Origin: Deltaproteobacteria bacterium
GTDB taxonomy: Bacteria > Desulfobacterota > Anaeroferrophillalia > Anaeroferrophillales > Tharpellaceae
Direction: 5' to 3'
Length of the DNA stretch: 12,425 nucleotides
NCBI GenBank assembly: GCA_030640695.1
Contig: DAOWIX010000038.1
Location: 1-12,425, forward strand
The notes beneath the pieces were generated by a model that did no database searches, was not told the DNA's origin, and saw only the letters and a program-made list of their open reading frames with translations. Positions 6,987-12,113 of this stretch are shown here, one piece after another (position 1 is the first letter of the stretch; every line of letters starts with the position of its first letter). The position numbers were made by a program, and so were the translations under genes.

Positions 6987-7606
6987 GTTCTGACCACCTT
7001 GTCTGAAGCGGTTAAAAGGCTTGCTATTTCAAACATGTTGGAGACTTGGCCCGCAGACTGTTTCTCTTGGAGATGATAGAAGTCCAGACAGGTGCCGCAG
7101 ACCAAGATTGTAGAGCCGACACTTTCCAGGGATTTTATAGTCTCAAGTTCATCGGATTCGGTGGTGGCCAGAAAAACACCGCTGTTGACAAAGACGATGG
7201 TTTCGGGGGGGCTCTCCAGCTCCGCTAGGGTTTTCAAAAAAGCTTTCATAAGGATGTGCCCCAACTTATCATCACCACTGCCCATGCAGCAGTTGTCAAT
7301 GTAGAGAAGGTAGCTGTTTTGTCGATCGCTGCGAGGTGGCTTTGGGGGTTGCAACTCGCAAGAGAAACCTCTGGTGATTGTCAGGGTGAAAGTTTCGTCA
7401 GGGTGGGTTTCCTGAGAAACCATAAAACCCTGGCTTTCGGCAAAACGGGTAACATTGACACAAGCTGCCTGATTGTCAAGTTGAACCGTAATAATAACCT
7501 CGTCTGACTCTTTATCGAGGCTTAAAAAGGTTTTCCTGGTCTCGACTACCGGCAGAGGGCAGGCCTTCCCTTTAAGGTCGAGGTTGATAACTGCGGGGTT
7601 GCTCAT
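6983..7606 (-). CDS. yedF: Selenium metabolism protein YedF (TusA domain + DsrE-like domain)
   Basis: With the ATG at 7606 the product has 207 residues. The N-terminal TusA-like domain (about 6-78) carries Cys16 in KACPLPVVETRK, the sulfur-transfer CPxP motif. The C-terminal DsrE/F-like domain (about 98-200) has GSGDDKLGHILMKAF, FVNSGVFLA and Cys170/Cys173 in LVCGTCLDFY, all typical of the YedF family linked to selenium traits. It heads the minus-strand trio with the desulfurase-like gene and DUF3343. Start choice: GGAG lies 12 nt before the ATG at 7606; in-frame ATG 7630 and TTG 7651 have no better ribosome-binding site and add residues before the conserved core. The usual view is that it handles selenium or sulfur delivered by the PLP enzyme, but its exact reaction is unproven. 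It is divergent from selC. Confidence 0.9.
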   Translation of the reverse strand: MSNPAVINLDLKGKACPLPVVETRKTFLSLDKESDEVIITVQLDNQAACVNVTRFAESQGFMVSQETHPDETFTLTITRGFSCELQPPKPPRSDRQNSYLLYIDNCCMGSGDDKLGHILMKAFLKTLAELESPPETIVFVNSGVFLATTESDELETIKSLESVGSTILVCGTCLDFYHLQEKQSAGQVSNMFEIASLLTASDKVVRT

Positions 7607-7873
7607 TTTTGTAGTTTTCTCCAGAGTCATTAAAGTGAGGTCGAAATCCAAGCAAAATTGTAACCGAATTTAATGTCTATATTTTTTGTTGTACTTTTGC
7701 AAATAGTTTTTCCCGATATTCTTGGAGGGTTGCATAACTCTTATTTATTCTGAGCCATTCCACGACTTAAAGGTTTTCGGTTGTTAATGGGCTGGAATCT
7801 GGAATGGCGTTGACTTTGAGATTGTAAATTGCTATATGTCCACCGTTCTTAAGGTGAGATAATGTAAGTTTTT
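7607..7873. other. Divergent spacer between yedF and tRNA-Sec
   Basis: No gene is visible. The spacer holds the selC promoter and a 9-bp inverted repeat, GCCATTCCA (7754-7762) with TGGAATGGC (7800-7808), whose right arm touches the -35 of selC. The yedF-side half is A/T rich. On the minus strand a TTGCAA and several A/T-rich -10-like words occur but no clear pair, so the yedF promoter is unresolved. Confidence 0.5.
7810..7838 (+). promoter_or_regulatory. Candidate selC promoter
   Basis: TTGACT (7810-7815, five of six to consensus) and TATATG (7833-7838, four of six) are separated by exactly 17 nt. The first base of the mature tRNA lies 36 nt after the -10, a reasonable 5' leader length for RNase P processing. 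Confidence 0.55.
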
Positions 7874-7971
7874 GGAAGTGTCTCTGTCACTGGTGGGCAG
7901 CCTGGACTTCAAATCCAGTGTTTTCGGCTGATACCCGGAAAGGTGGGTTCGATTCCCATACACTTCCGCCA
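7874..7971 (+). tRNA. selC: tRNA-Sec (anticodon TCA)
   Basis: This 98-nt gene has every hallmark of a bacterial selenocysteine tRNA. The acceptor stem is an unusual 8 bp (GGAAGTGT 7874-7881 with ACACTTCC 7960-7967), with discriminator G and an encoded CCA (7969-7971). The anticodon stem-loop CTGGA-CTTCAAA-TCCAG puts TCA at 7909-7911. A long variable arm pairs TTTTCGG with CCGGAAA with one wobble. The T arm is GTGGG-TTCGATT-CCCAT. It reads UGA as selenocysteine when charged by SerRS and converted by SelA. Its position head-to-head with the yedF operon groups the selenium genes. The 3' end is followed by a complementary stretch (see the hairpin entry). Confidence 0.97.
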
Positions 7972-7992
7972 ATCTTTAAAGTTTGGCGGAAG
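7963..7992 (+). promoter_or_regulatory. Hairpin joining the tRNA-Sec 3' end to its trailer
   Basis: CTTCCGCCAA (7963-7972), which contains the 3' acceptor strand, discriminator and CCA of tRNA-Sec, is perfectly complementary to TTGGCGGAAG (7983-7992). The 10-nt loop TCTTTAAAGT is itself nearly palindromic. In the precursor RNA this stem competes with the acceptor stem. It could act as a termination or processing structure; there is no following T tract. Confidence 0.6.
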
Positions 7993-8025
7993 CGATGGTG
8001 CCGAAGCATATAGCAGAGCACCAGG

Positions 8026-8031
8026 TATAAT
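8026..8031 (+). promoter_or_regulatory. TATAAT box upstream of tatA
   Basis: A perfect TATAAT lies 36 nt before the tatA start codon, but no -35 or extended -10 is recognisable at 16-18 nt. It follows a small dyad, TGGTGC (7996-8001) with GCACCA (8018-8023). tatA may have its own weak promoter here or be read through from selC. Confidence 0.3.
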
Positions 8032-8039
8032 ATTTTTCC

Positions 8040-8053
8040 CCGGCAAAAGCCGG
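8040..8053 (+). promoter_or_regulatory. Small hairpin just before the tatA ribosome-binding site
   Basis: CCGGC-AAAA-GCCGG is a perfect 5-bp stem with an AAAA tetraloop ending 4 nt before GGGAG (8058-8062). There is no T tract after it in either direction, so it is not a typical terminator. It may stabilise the 5' end of the tatA message or influence its translation. Confidence 0.35.
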
Positions 8054-8067
8054 ATCTGGGAGTGAGT

Positions 8068-8289
8068 ATGTTTGGTATAGGTATTCCCGAACTCGTTATA
8101 ATTTTGGTTATAATTTTGATTATCTTCGGTACCGGGAAGCTGCCCGAGATCGGCGGCGCATTGGGTAAAGGGATTCGTAATTTCCGAAAAGCTTCCCATG
8201 AAAAGCCTGAAGAGATCGATGTGACCCCGGAGACAGATGGTGAATCTGATGCCGGAAAGCAAGATCCAACTGCAAAGACATCCAACTGA
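8068..8289 (+). CDS. tatA: Sec-independent protein translocase subunit TatA/E
   Basis: The 73-residue product begins MFGIGIPELVII and has a single transmembrane helix (about 6-21), the FGTGKLPEIG hinge (about 22-31), an amphipathic helix (GGALGKGIRNFRKA) and an acidic, disordered tail. This is the TatA/E layout: the subunit that oligomerises around the TatBC receptor to pass folded twin-arginine proteins across the inner membrane. TatB proteins are longer and usually have a different hinge. The start is the ATG at 8068, 5 nt after GGGAG; a GTG at 8062 would add two residues and overlap that site. No tatB or tatC is adjacent. It heads a packed cluster with folK, fsa and ybgF, and its stop codon lies in the hairpin that covers the folK start. 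Confidence 0.92.
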   Translation: MFGIGIPELVIILVIILIIFGTGKLPEIGGALGKGIRNFRKASHEKPEEIDVTPETDGESDAGKQDPTAKTSN

Positions 8290-8308
8290 AATAGTTGATG
8301 TCTTTGCA
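8271..8308 (+). promoter_or_regulatory. Long hairpin spanning tatA stop and folK start
   Basis: TGCAAAGACATCCAACT (8271-8287) pairs with AGTTGATGTCTTTGCA (8293-8308): 16 base pairs interrupted by a single bulged C, with a five-base loop GAAAT. The tatA stop codon (8287-8289) lies at the loop edge and the folK ATG (8298-8300) is inside the right arm. No Shine-Dalgarno sequence precedes folK. The layout suggests folK is opened only when ribosomes finish tatA. The lack of a T tract argues against a terminator. Confidence 0.65.
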
Positions 8309-8864
8309 CGAAGTCTTTATCGGTTTCGGTAGTAATCTTGGTGATCGTTGTGCCTTGATTAATCAGGCTTTGCTGGCACTTTCCAGACTACCGACGACCT
8401 CTCTGGAAAAGCTCTCATCGCTCTATGAAACGGCTCCGGTCGGCTATCTGGAACAGGACTCTTTTCTGAATGGTGTGGTACTCGTCAAAGGTTCGTTGAA
8501 GGCTTCCGATCTGCTTGAGCGACTGCTGGAGATCGAAAGCTCACTCGGGCGAGTGCGGAAGGAGCGCTGGGGGCCGAGGACAATCGACCTTGACATCCTC
8601 TTTTATGGCGATGCAATAATTGATGCCCCGGATCTACATGTGCCTCACCCTGAACTTTTTAAGCGAATATTTGTCCTTGAGCCGCTGCATGAGATTGCAC
8701 CAGAGTGGTTGCATCCCTGTTTTGGCGGTACAATTTCTGAGTTATTGTGTAAACATCAATCGAACAATCCCGATGAGGTTCCCTGCCGGATAGTGGCCGC
8801 GCCTCCCGAGGTTGCTCTGAAAGAGGTAAACGATGGAATTTTTTATAGATACGGCCAATCTTGA
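8298..8864 (+). CDS. folK: 6-hydroxymethyl-7,8-dihydropterin pyrophosphokinase
   Basis: The 188-residue enzyme transfers pyrophosphate from ATP to 6-hydroxymethyl-dihydropterin, the step before dihydropteroate synthase in folate synthesis. Landmarks are FIGFGSNLGDR (7-17), the YETAPVGYLEQDSFLN pterin-site region (43-58), and GRVRKERWGPRTIDLDIL (84-101), with the metal-binding Asp97 and Asp99. The VPHPEL loop (115-120) follows. The usual family length is about 160, so roughly 30 residues are a C-terminal extension; its last codons overlap fsa by 32 nt and may have little function. Start: ATG at 8298, 8 nt after the tatA stop; TTG at 8295 is directly adjacent in frame. Neither has a ribosome-binding site, consistent with coupling to tatA through the hairpin at 8271-8308. 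Confidence 0.93.
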   Translation: MSLHEVFIGFGSNLGDRCALINQALLALSRLPTTSLEKLSSLYETAPVGYLEQDSFLNGVVLVKGSLKASDLLERLLEIESSLGRVRKERWGPRTIDLDILFYGDAIIDAPDLHVPHPELFKRIFVLEPLHEIAPEWLHPCFGGTISELLCKHQSNNPDEVPCRIVAAPPEVALKEVNDGIFYRYGQS

Positions 8865-9492
8865 CGAGATCAAAGAGGCCATGAATTATGGCCTGGTTGA
8901 CGGTGTGACTACCAACCCTTCGCTGGTTGCTAAAGAGGGACTCGACTTTTTCCCCGGGATACGTGAAATAGCTGAGTTGGTTCCGGGGCCAGTCAGTGCT
9001 GAAGTGATCTCTTTAGAGGCTTCAGGAATGGTGCAAGAGGCGCTGGAACTTGTGAAGCTTGGTGATAATATTGTGATCAAAATTCCGATGCTGCCTGAGG
9101 GTCTGAAAGCCGTCAAGGAACTTACCGGGATGGGCATTAAAACCAATGTAACTTTGATTTTCTCACCTCTGCAGGCACTCTTGGCGGCCAAAGCCGGAGC
9201 TACCTATGTCAGTCCTTTTGTCGGACGGCTTGATGATATTGCTACCGACGGCATGGAGCTGGTTCGCCAGATTGCTGATATTTACGACAATTACGGCTAT
9301 TTAACCAAAATTATTGTTGCCAGTATCAGGCATCCTCAGCATGTTTTGGCGGCAGCTGAGCTCGGGGCTGATGTCTGTACTATTCCTCTTAAGGTTATGA
9401 TGCAGTTAGCTAAGCACCCGCTTACCGATATCGGTATCGAGAGTTTTCTTGCCGACTGGCGCAAGCTTGAGGGAGAGCAGAGTTCAAAATGA
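8833..9492 (+). CDS. fsa: Transaldolase / fructose-6-phosphate aldolase family protein
   Basis: The 219-residue product has the length of the small transaldolase (TalC/FSA) class of class I aldolases. It begins MEFFIDTANLDEIKEA, continues with VDGVTTNPSLVAKEG, and has the Schiff-base Lys83 in VIKIPMLPEGLKA. The NVTLIFSPLQALLAAKAGATYVSPFVGRLDD block is spread over about residues 105-135. It should move a three-carbon dihydroxyacetone unit between sugar phosphates in the non-oxidative pentose phosphate pathway. Transaldolase versus true fructose-6-phosphate aldolase cannot be settled by motif reading, so the symbol is a family label. AAGAGG lies 6 nt before the ATG, inside folK. The stop overlaps the ybgF start by 4 nt (ATGA), so it is in the tatA-folK-fsa-ybgF transcription unit. 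Confidence 0.93.
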   Translation: MEFFIDTANLDEIKEAMNYGLVDGVTTNPSLVAKEGLDFFPGIREIAELVPGPVSAEVISLEASGMVQEALELVKLGDNIVIKIPMLPEGLKAVKELTGMGIKTNVTLIFSPLQALLAAKAGATYVSPFVGRLDDIATDGMELVRQIADIYDNYGYLTKIIVASIRHPQHVLAAAELGADVCTIPLKVMMQLAKHPLTDIGIESFLADWRKLEGEQSSK

Positions 9493-10229
9493 AATTATCG
9501 GTCTGGCGCTTAGTTCTCCTTGTGATTTTGTTAGCTCTCTTTGTAGCTGGTTGCAAGATTCCCTTGGATGAACGTCAGGCTGTGGCTGAGTTACAGAAAA
9601 AGGTAGCGATGCTGGGAGAGGAACTCGAATCGGGTGCCAGCCGTCAGCAGAGTTTAGAGCAAAAACTTGAGGCTTTGCAGTTGCGTTTTGATGAAGCCCG
9701 CGATCTGCTTCTTAAACAGGGAGAAGAGTTGCAGGCTTTAGCTGGAGCTCAGTCCGTTATGGGGAAACGGTTAGCGGCGAAAGCAAGTACTGAGAGCACA
9801 AAGGCATCTGTGGAGCTTCAGCCCCTGCCGCCATCTTTCAGTAAAGAGGAGGAGCAGGCTTTTGAGCAGGTCTACAGTGACTCTCTGGCTGCTTATCATA
9901 ATGGTGACTATGAAAATGCGGTTAAACTTTTTGCTGCCTATCTCAGGGATTTCCCAACCACGGAAAAGGCGGCTAATGCGCGTTACTGGTTGGGAGAGAG
10001 CTACTACTCTTTGGCCCAGTATGCTCAGGCGATTACCGAGTTTAAAAGAGTGCAGAAAGATTTTCCTGTAAGTTCCAAAGTCCCTGATGCTTTGCTCAAA
10101 ACAGCGATGTCATATGAGGCTATCGGGGGCCGTGAACCGGCCTTGGCGGCTTATAAAGTGTTACTGCGGAAGTATCCGGTTGGTTTGAGCGCGCAACGGG
10201 CCGAAAAAGCTCTGGCTCGACTCGAATAG
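9489..10229 (+). CDS. ybgF: YbgF/CpoB-like TPR lipoprotein
   Basis: This 246-residue secreted protein has a signal peptide ending in a lipobox (LFVAGC, lipidated Cys22). A coiled-coil segment (about 28-90, rich in Glu, Leu and Gln) and a low-complexity hinge follow. Three C-terminal TPR-like repeats (about 125-246) include SDSLAAYHNGDYENAVKLF, ANARYWLGESYYSL and LLKTAMSYEAIGG. This is the layout of YbgF (CpoB), which in E. coli works with the Tol-Pal system and coordinates peptidoglycan synthesis with outer-membrane constriction. E. coli CpoB is a soluble periplasmic protein; the lipobox here predicts membrane anchoring, probably to the outer membrane since residue +2 is Lys, not Asp. No tol or pal gene is adjacent. 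Translation is coupled to fsa. BamD-like lipoproteins are an alternative, but the coiled coil favours YbgF. Confidence 0.85.
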   Translation: MKLSVWRLVLLVILLALFVAGCKIPLDERQAVAELQKKVAMLGEELESGASRQQSLEQKLEALQLRFDEARDLLLKQGEELQALAGAQSVMGKRLAAKASTESTKASVELQPLPPSFSKEEEQAFEQVYSDSLAAYHNGDYENAVKLFAAYLRDFPTTEKAANARYWLGESYYSLAQYAQAITEFKRVQKDFPVSSKVPDALLKTAMSYEAIGGREPALAAYKVLLRKYPVGLSAQRAEKALARLE

Positions 10230-10232
10230 ATC

Positions 10233-10261
10233 TTGACAAACTGAGACTGATTGATTATATA
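10233..10261 (+). promoter_or_regulatory. rplU-rpmA promoter
   Basis: A consensus -35 TTGACA (10233-10238) and TATATA (10256-10261) are exactly 17 nt apart, starting 4 nt after the ybgF stop. Predicted transcription starts near 10268, giving a leader of about 85 nt before rplU. Confidence 0.7.
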
Positions 10262-10273
10262 GCGCATCCGTTT

Positions 10274-10308
10274 CTGGGAGATGGTCGGCGGCTTTTGCTG
10301 CATTCCAG
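10274..10308 (+). promoter_or_regulatory. Structured rplU leader hairpin
   Basis: CTGGGA (10274-10279) pairs with TTCCAG (10303-10308), and inside it GCGGC-TTTT-GCTGC (10288-10301) forms a second stem; each stem contains one G-T wobble. It lies between the predicted transcription start and the L21 ribosome-binding site. Ribosomal protein leaders often bind their own product for feedback control; such a role here is inference, and no known leader family was identified. Confidence 0.4.
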
Positions 10309-10352
10309 GAGGCGGGAGAGAATTTTTGTCTATTATAGAGGAGTTACGGATA

Positions 10353-10664
10353 ATGTATGCCGTTTTACGTACCGGAGGAAAGCAGTATCGAGTTGCATCC
10401 GGAGAAGTGATTGATGTTGAGAGGATCGTCGGCGAAGCGGGCGATGTTGTAGATTTCCCAGAAGTTTTGAGTCTTGTTGATGAAGATGAAGTAAAAGTCG
10501 GAACCCCTCTGCTGGAAGGTGTTACAGTGAAGGGCGAGATCGTGGCTCAAAAACGAGGCGAGAAAATCTTGGTTTTTAAATCAAAGCGCCGTAAAGGTTA
10601 TCGTAAACGCCAGGGACATCGCCAAGAACTGACGCAACTTAGAATTACTGAAATAAGTAGTTAA
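10353..10664 (+). CDS. rplU: 50S ribosomal protein L21
   Basis: With the ATG at 10353 the product has 103 residues, the exact standard length of L21. It begins MYAVLRTGGKQYRV and continues through SGEVIDVERI, and VGTPLLEGVTVKGEIV. It ends with the basic FKSKRRKGYRKRQGHRQ segment that contacts 23S rRNA. AGAGGAG lies 9 nt before the ATG. The in-frame TTG or GTG starts upstream (open frame from 10281) would add a non-conserved extension covering the leader hairpin and are rejected. L21 is a large-subunit protein that binds 23S rRNA near L20. It shares a promoter and transcript with rpmA, the near-universal bacterial arrangement. Confidence 0.98.
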   Translation: MYAVLRTGGKQYRVASGEVIDVERIVGEAGDVVDFPEVLSLVDEDEVKVGTPLLEGVTVKGEIVAQKRGEKILVFKSKRRKGYRKRQGHRQELTQLRITEISS

Positions 10665-10683
10665 TATAAGGAGATAGACGACT

Positions 10684-10944
10684 ATGTCTCATAAGAAAGG
10701 TGGCGGTAGTACCAGTAATGGCCGTGATAGTGAAAGTAAAAGACTTGGAGTTAAACGTTACGGTGGTGAAACTGTAGTTGCGGGTAATATTATTGTTCGT
10801 CAGCGGGGTACCAAAATTCATCCCGGAAACAATGTCGGTCGTGGCAAGGATGACACTCTTTTTGCCAAGACGGATGGAGTTGTCACATTTGAACGTTTTG
10901 ATAAGCTGCGTAAAAAGGTTAGTGTTTACGCTGTAGCGGTATAA
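10684..10944 (+). CDS. rpmA: 50S ribosomal protein L27
   Basis: The 86-residue product begins MSHKKGGGSTSNGRDS and continues GVKRYGGETVVAGNIIVRQRG and HPGNNVGRGKDDTLFA, all typical of L27. The flexible N-terminus reaches the peptidyl-transferase centre and contacts tRNA acceptor ends. Residue 2 is Ser instead of the usual Ala, and Ser replaces the common Arg after GGGST; both are mild changes. There is no cleavable N-terminal extension of the Firmicutes type. AAGGAGA lies 9 nt before the ATG, and the gap to rplU is 19 nt. The terminator at 11010-11039 ends the unit. Confidence 0.98.
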   Translation: MSHKKGGGSTSNGRDSESKRLGVKRYGGETVVAGNIIVRQRGTKIHPGNNVGRGKDDTLFAKTDGVVTFERFDKLRKKVSVYAVAV

Positions 10945-11009
10945 TTTCTGCTGGATACCGGTTTAGCCGGTTTGCAGTGATGTTTGAAAGGTCTTTGATT
11001 GACCTTATG

Positions 11010-11039
11010 AAAAAGCCCTTTTTAAAAAGGGCTTTTTTT
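11010..11039 (+). terminator. Strong Rho-independent terminator of rplU-rpmA
   Basis: AAAAAGCCC (11010-11018) pairs with GGGCTTTTT (11029-11037), with further A-T pairs towards the loop, and runs directly into a seven-T tract. It lies 65 nt after the rpmA stop. Two smaller dyads precede it: ACCGG/CCGGT (10956-10970) and GGTC/GACC (10990-11004). Symmetry of A and T runs would let it act on the minus strand too, but no minus-strand gene ends here. Confidence 0.88.
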
Positions 11040-11082
11040 GTTTATAGAGAAAATTATACATGGGGGTTGATCTTTTTTTAAT

Positions 11083-12111
11083 ATGCGATTTATTGATGAA
11101 ACAAAGATAGATGTGGAAGCCGGCAACGGTGGTAACGGGTGCGTCAGTTTTCGTCGGGAAAAATACATTCCTAGAGGTGGTCCCGATGGCGGTGATGGTG
11201 GTAAGGGAGGAGATGTTATTCTTATTGGTGACAGCCAGAAAAACACCCTCCTTGATCTGCGTTACCAGCGTCTCTATCGGGCCCATAAAGGCTCTAATGG
11301 TTCGGGTAAAAACCGCACCGGAGCGGCTTCGGAAAATATTGAGATTAAAGTTCCATTAGGCACTGAAGTTTGGTTTTTACCTCCTGAAGGAGAGCCTGGC
11401 GAAGCCTTTTTAGGCGGTGAAATCCTGGAACATGGGGCTACTTTGGTAATCGCCAAGGGTGGTCGTGGCGGCAAGGGTAATGCCCACTTTACCTCTTCCA
11501 CTAATCGGACGCCGCGTTTTGCCCAACCTGGAGCAGAGGGCGAAAGTGGCTCTTTTAAATTGGTCTTGAAATTGATTGCTCAGGTCGCCTTGATCGGATT
11601 GCCAAATGCCGGAAAATCAACTTTGATTTCAACTGTTTCTGCAGCTCGTCCCAAAGTTGCGGCCTATCCTTTTACAACCTTGAAACCAAATTTGGGGATT
11701 ATGATGGTGGGCGATTTTCAGCAGATTGTAATTGCCGATATCCCGGGTCTGGTGACTGATGCCCATCTGGGCACTGGTCTGGGAACCCGTTTCTTACGTC
11801 ATATTGAGCGGACCGAGATGTTGGTTCATCTGCTCTCCGTATCCGAACATCATGATTGCCAGGCCCTGATCAAGGCCTATGAAGTAGTGGCCCGTGAGCT
11901 GACACTCTATCGGGAGGATCTTATCGACCGCGAGAAATTAGTCATCCTTACTCAGATTGATACGATCTCCGAGGAGAGATTGGTCGAGTTGCTGGATGAG
12001 TTACGAAAACATCCTTTAATGGCTAACCGCAAAGTGATGGCGATATCTGCCGTAACCGGAACCGGGCTTAAGGATTTCAAAGATAGGCTGGCTCTGAGTA
12101 TGGCTGGTTAG
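11083..12111 (+). CDS. obgE: Obg/CgtA GTPase with atypical G4 motif
   Basis: The 342-residue product has the glycine-rich Obg fold (1-158; AGNGGNGCVSFRREKYIPRG, then GGPDGGDGGKGGDV) followed by a GTPase domain: G1 GLPNAGKST (172-180), G2 YPFTT (195-199), G3 DIPG (219-222), G5 SAV (322-324). Obg proteins bind the 50S subunit and GTP/ppGpp and take part in ribosome assembly and stress control. The G4 motif, normally NKxD, is TQID (290-293), losing both Asn and Lys; this should weaken or alter guanine recognition. It stands downstream of rplU-rpmA, the usual neighbourhood, but behind a strong terminator, with no clear promoter in 11040-11082. The ATG at 11083 gives the canonical MRFIDE start; a GGGGG 16 nt upstream is too far for a good ribosome-binding site. 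Confidence 0.96.
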   Translation: MRFIDETKIDVEAGNGGNGCVSFRREKYIPRGGPDGGDGGKGGDVILIGDSQKNTLLDLRYQRLYRAHKGSNGSGKNRTGAASENIEIKVPLGTEVWFLPPEGEPGEAFLGGEILEHGATLVIAKGGRGGKGNAHFTSSTNRTPRFAQPGAEGESGSFKLVLKLIAQVALIGLPNAGKSTLISTVSAARPKVAAYPFTTLKPNLGIMMVGDFQQIVIADIPGLVTDAHLGTGLGTRFLRHIERTEMLVHLLSVSEHHDCQALIKAYEVVARELTLYREDLIDREKLVILTQIDTISEERLVELLDELRKHPLMANRKVMAISAVTGTGLKDFKDRLALSMAG

Positions 12112-12113
12112 CT

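Noticed and set aside
7963..7992. Integration (att) site at the tRNA-Sec 3' end
   Set aside because: The repeated tRNA 3' sequence is inverted, not direct, is only 10 nt away, and no integrase or island boundary is present.
8287..8298. tatA TGA read as selenocysteine with the adjacent hairpin as SECIS
   Set aside because: Readthrough meets another in-frame TGA after two codons (at 8296), TatA already has normal length, and the hairpin starts before the TGA.
8271..8308. tatA-folK hairpin as a Rho-independent terminator
   Set aside because: There is no T tract after the stem, and the downstream genes continue with tight spacing and overlaps.
7887..8309. Minus-strand open frames of 140 and 117 codons opposite tRNA-Sec and tatA
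   Set aside because: They run antisense through a certain tRNA gene and a certain protein gene, so they are shadows.
8833..8864. folK-fsa 32-nt overlap as a frameshift or assembly error
   Set aside because: Both frames are intact with conserved cores; the overlap involves only the non-conserved folK tail, and fsa has its own ribosome-binding site.
10281..10352. 24-residue N-terminal extension of L21
   Set aside because: It would be translated from the leader hairpin; the ATG at 10353 has a good ribosome-binding site and gives the standard 103-residue protein.
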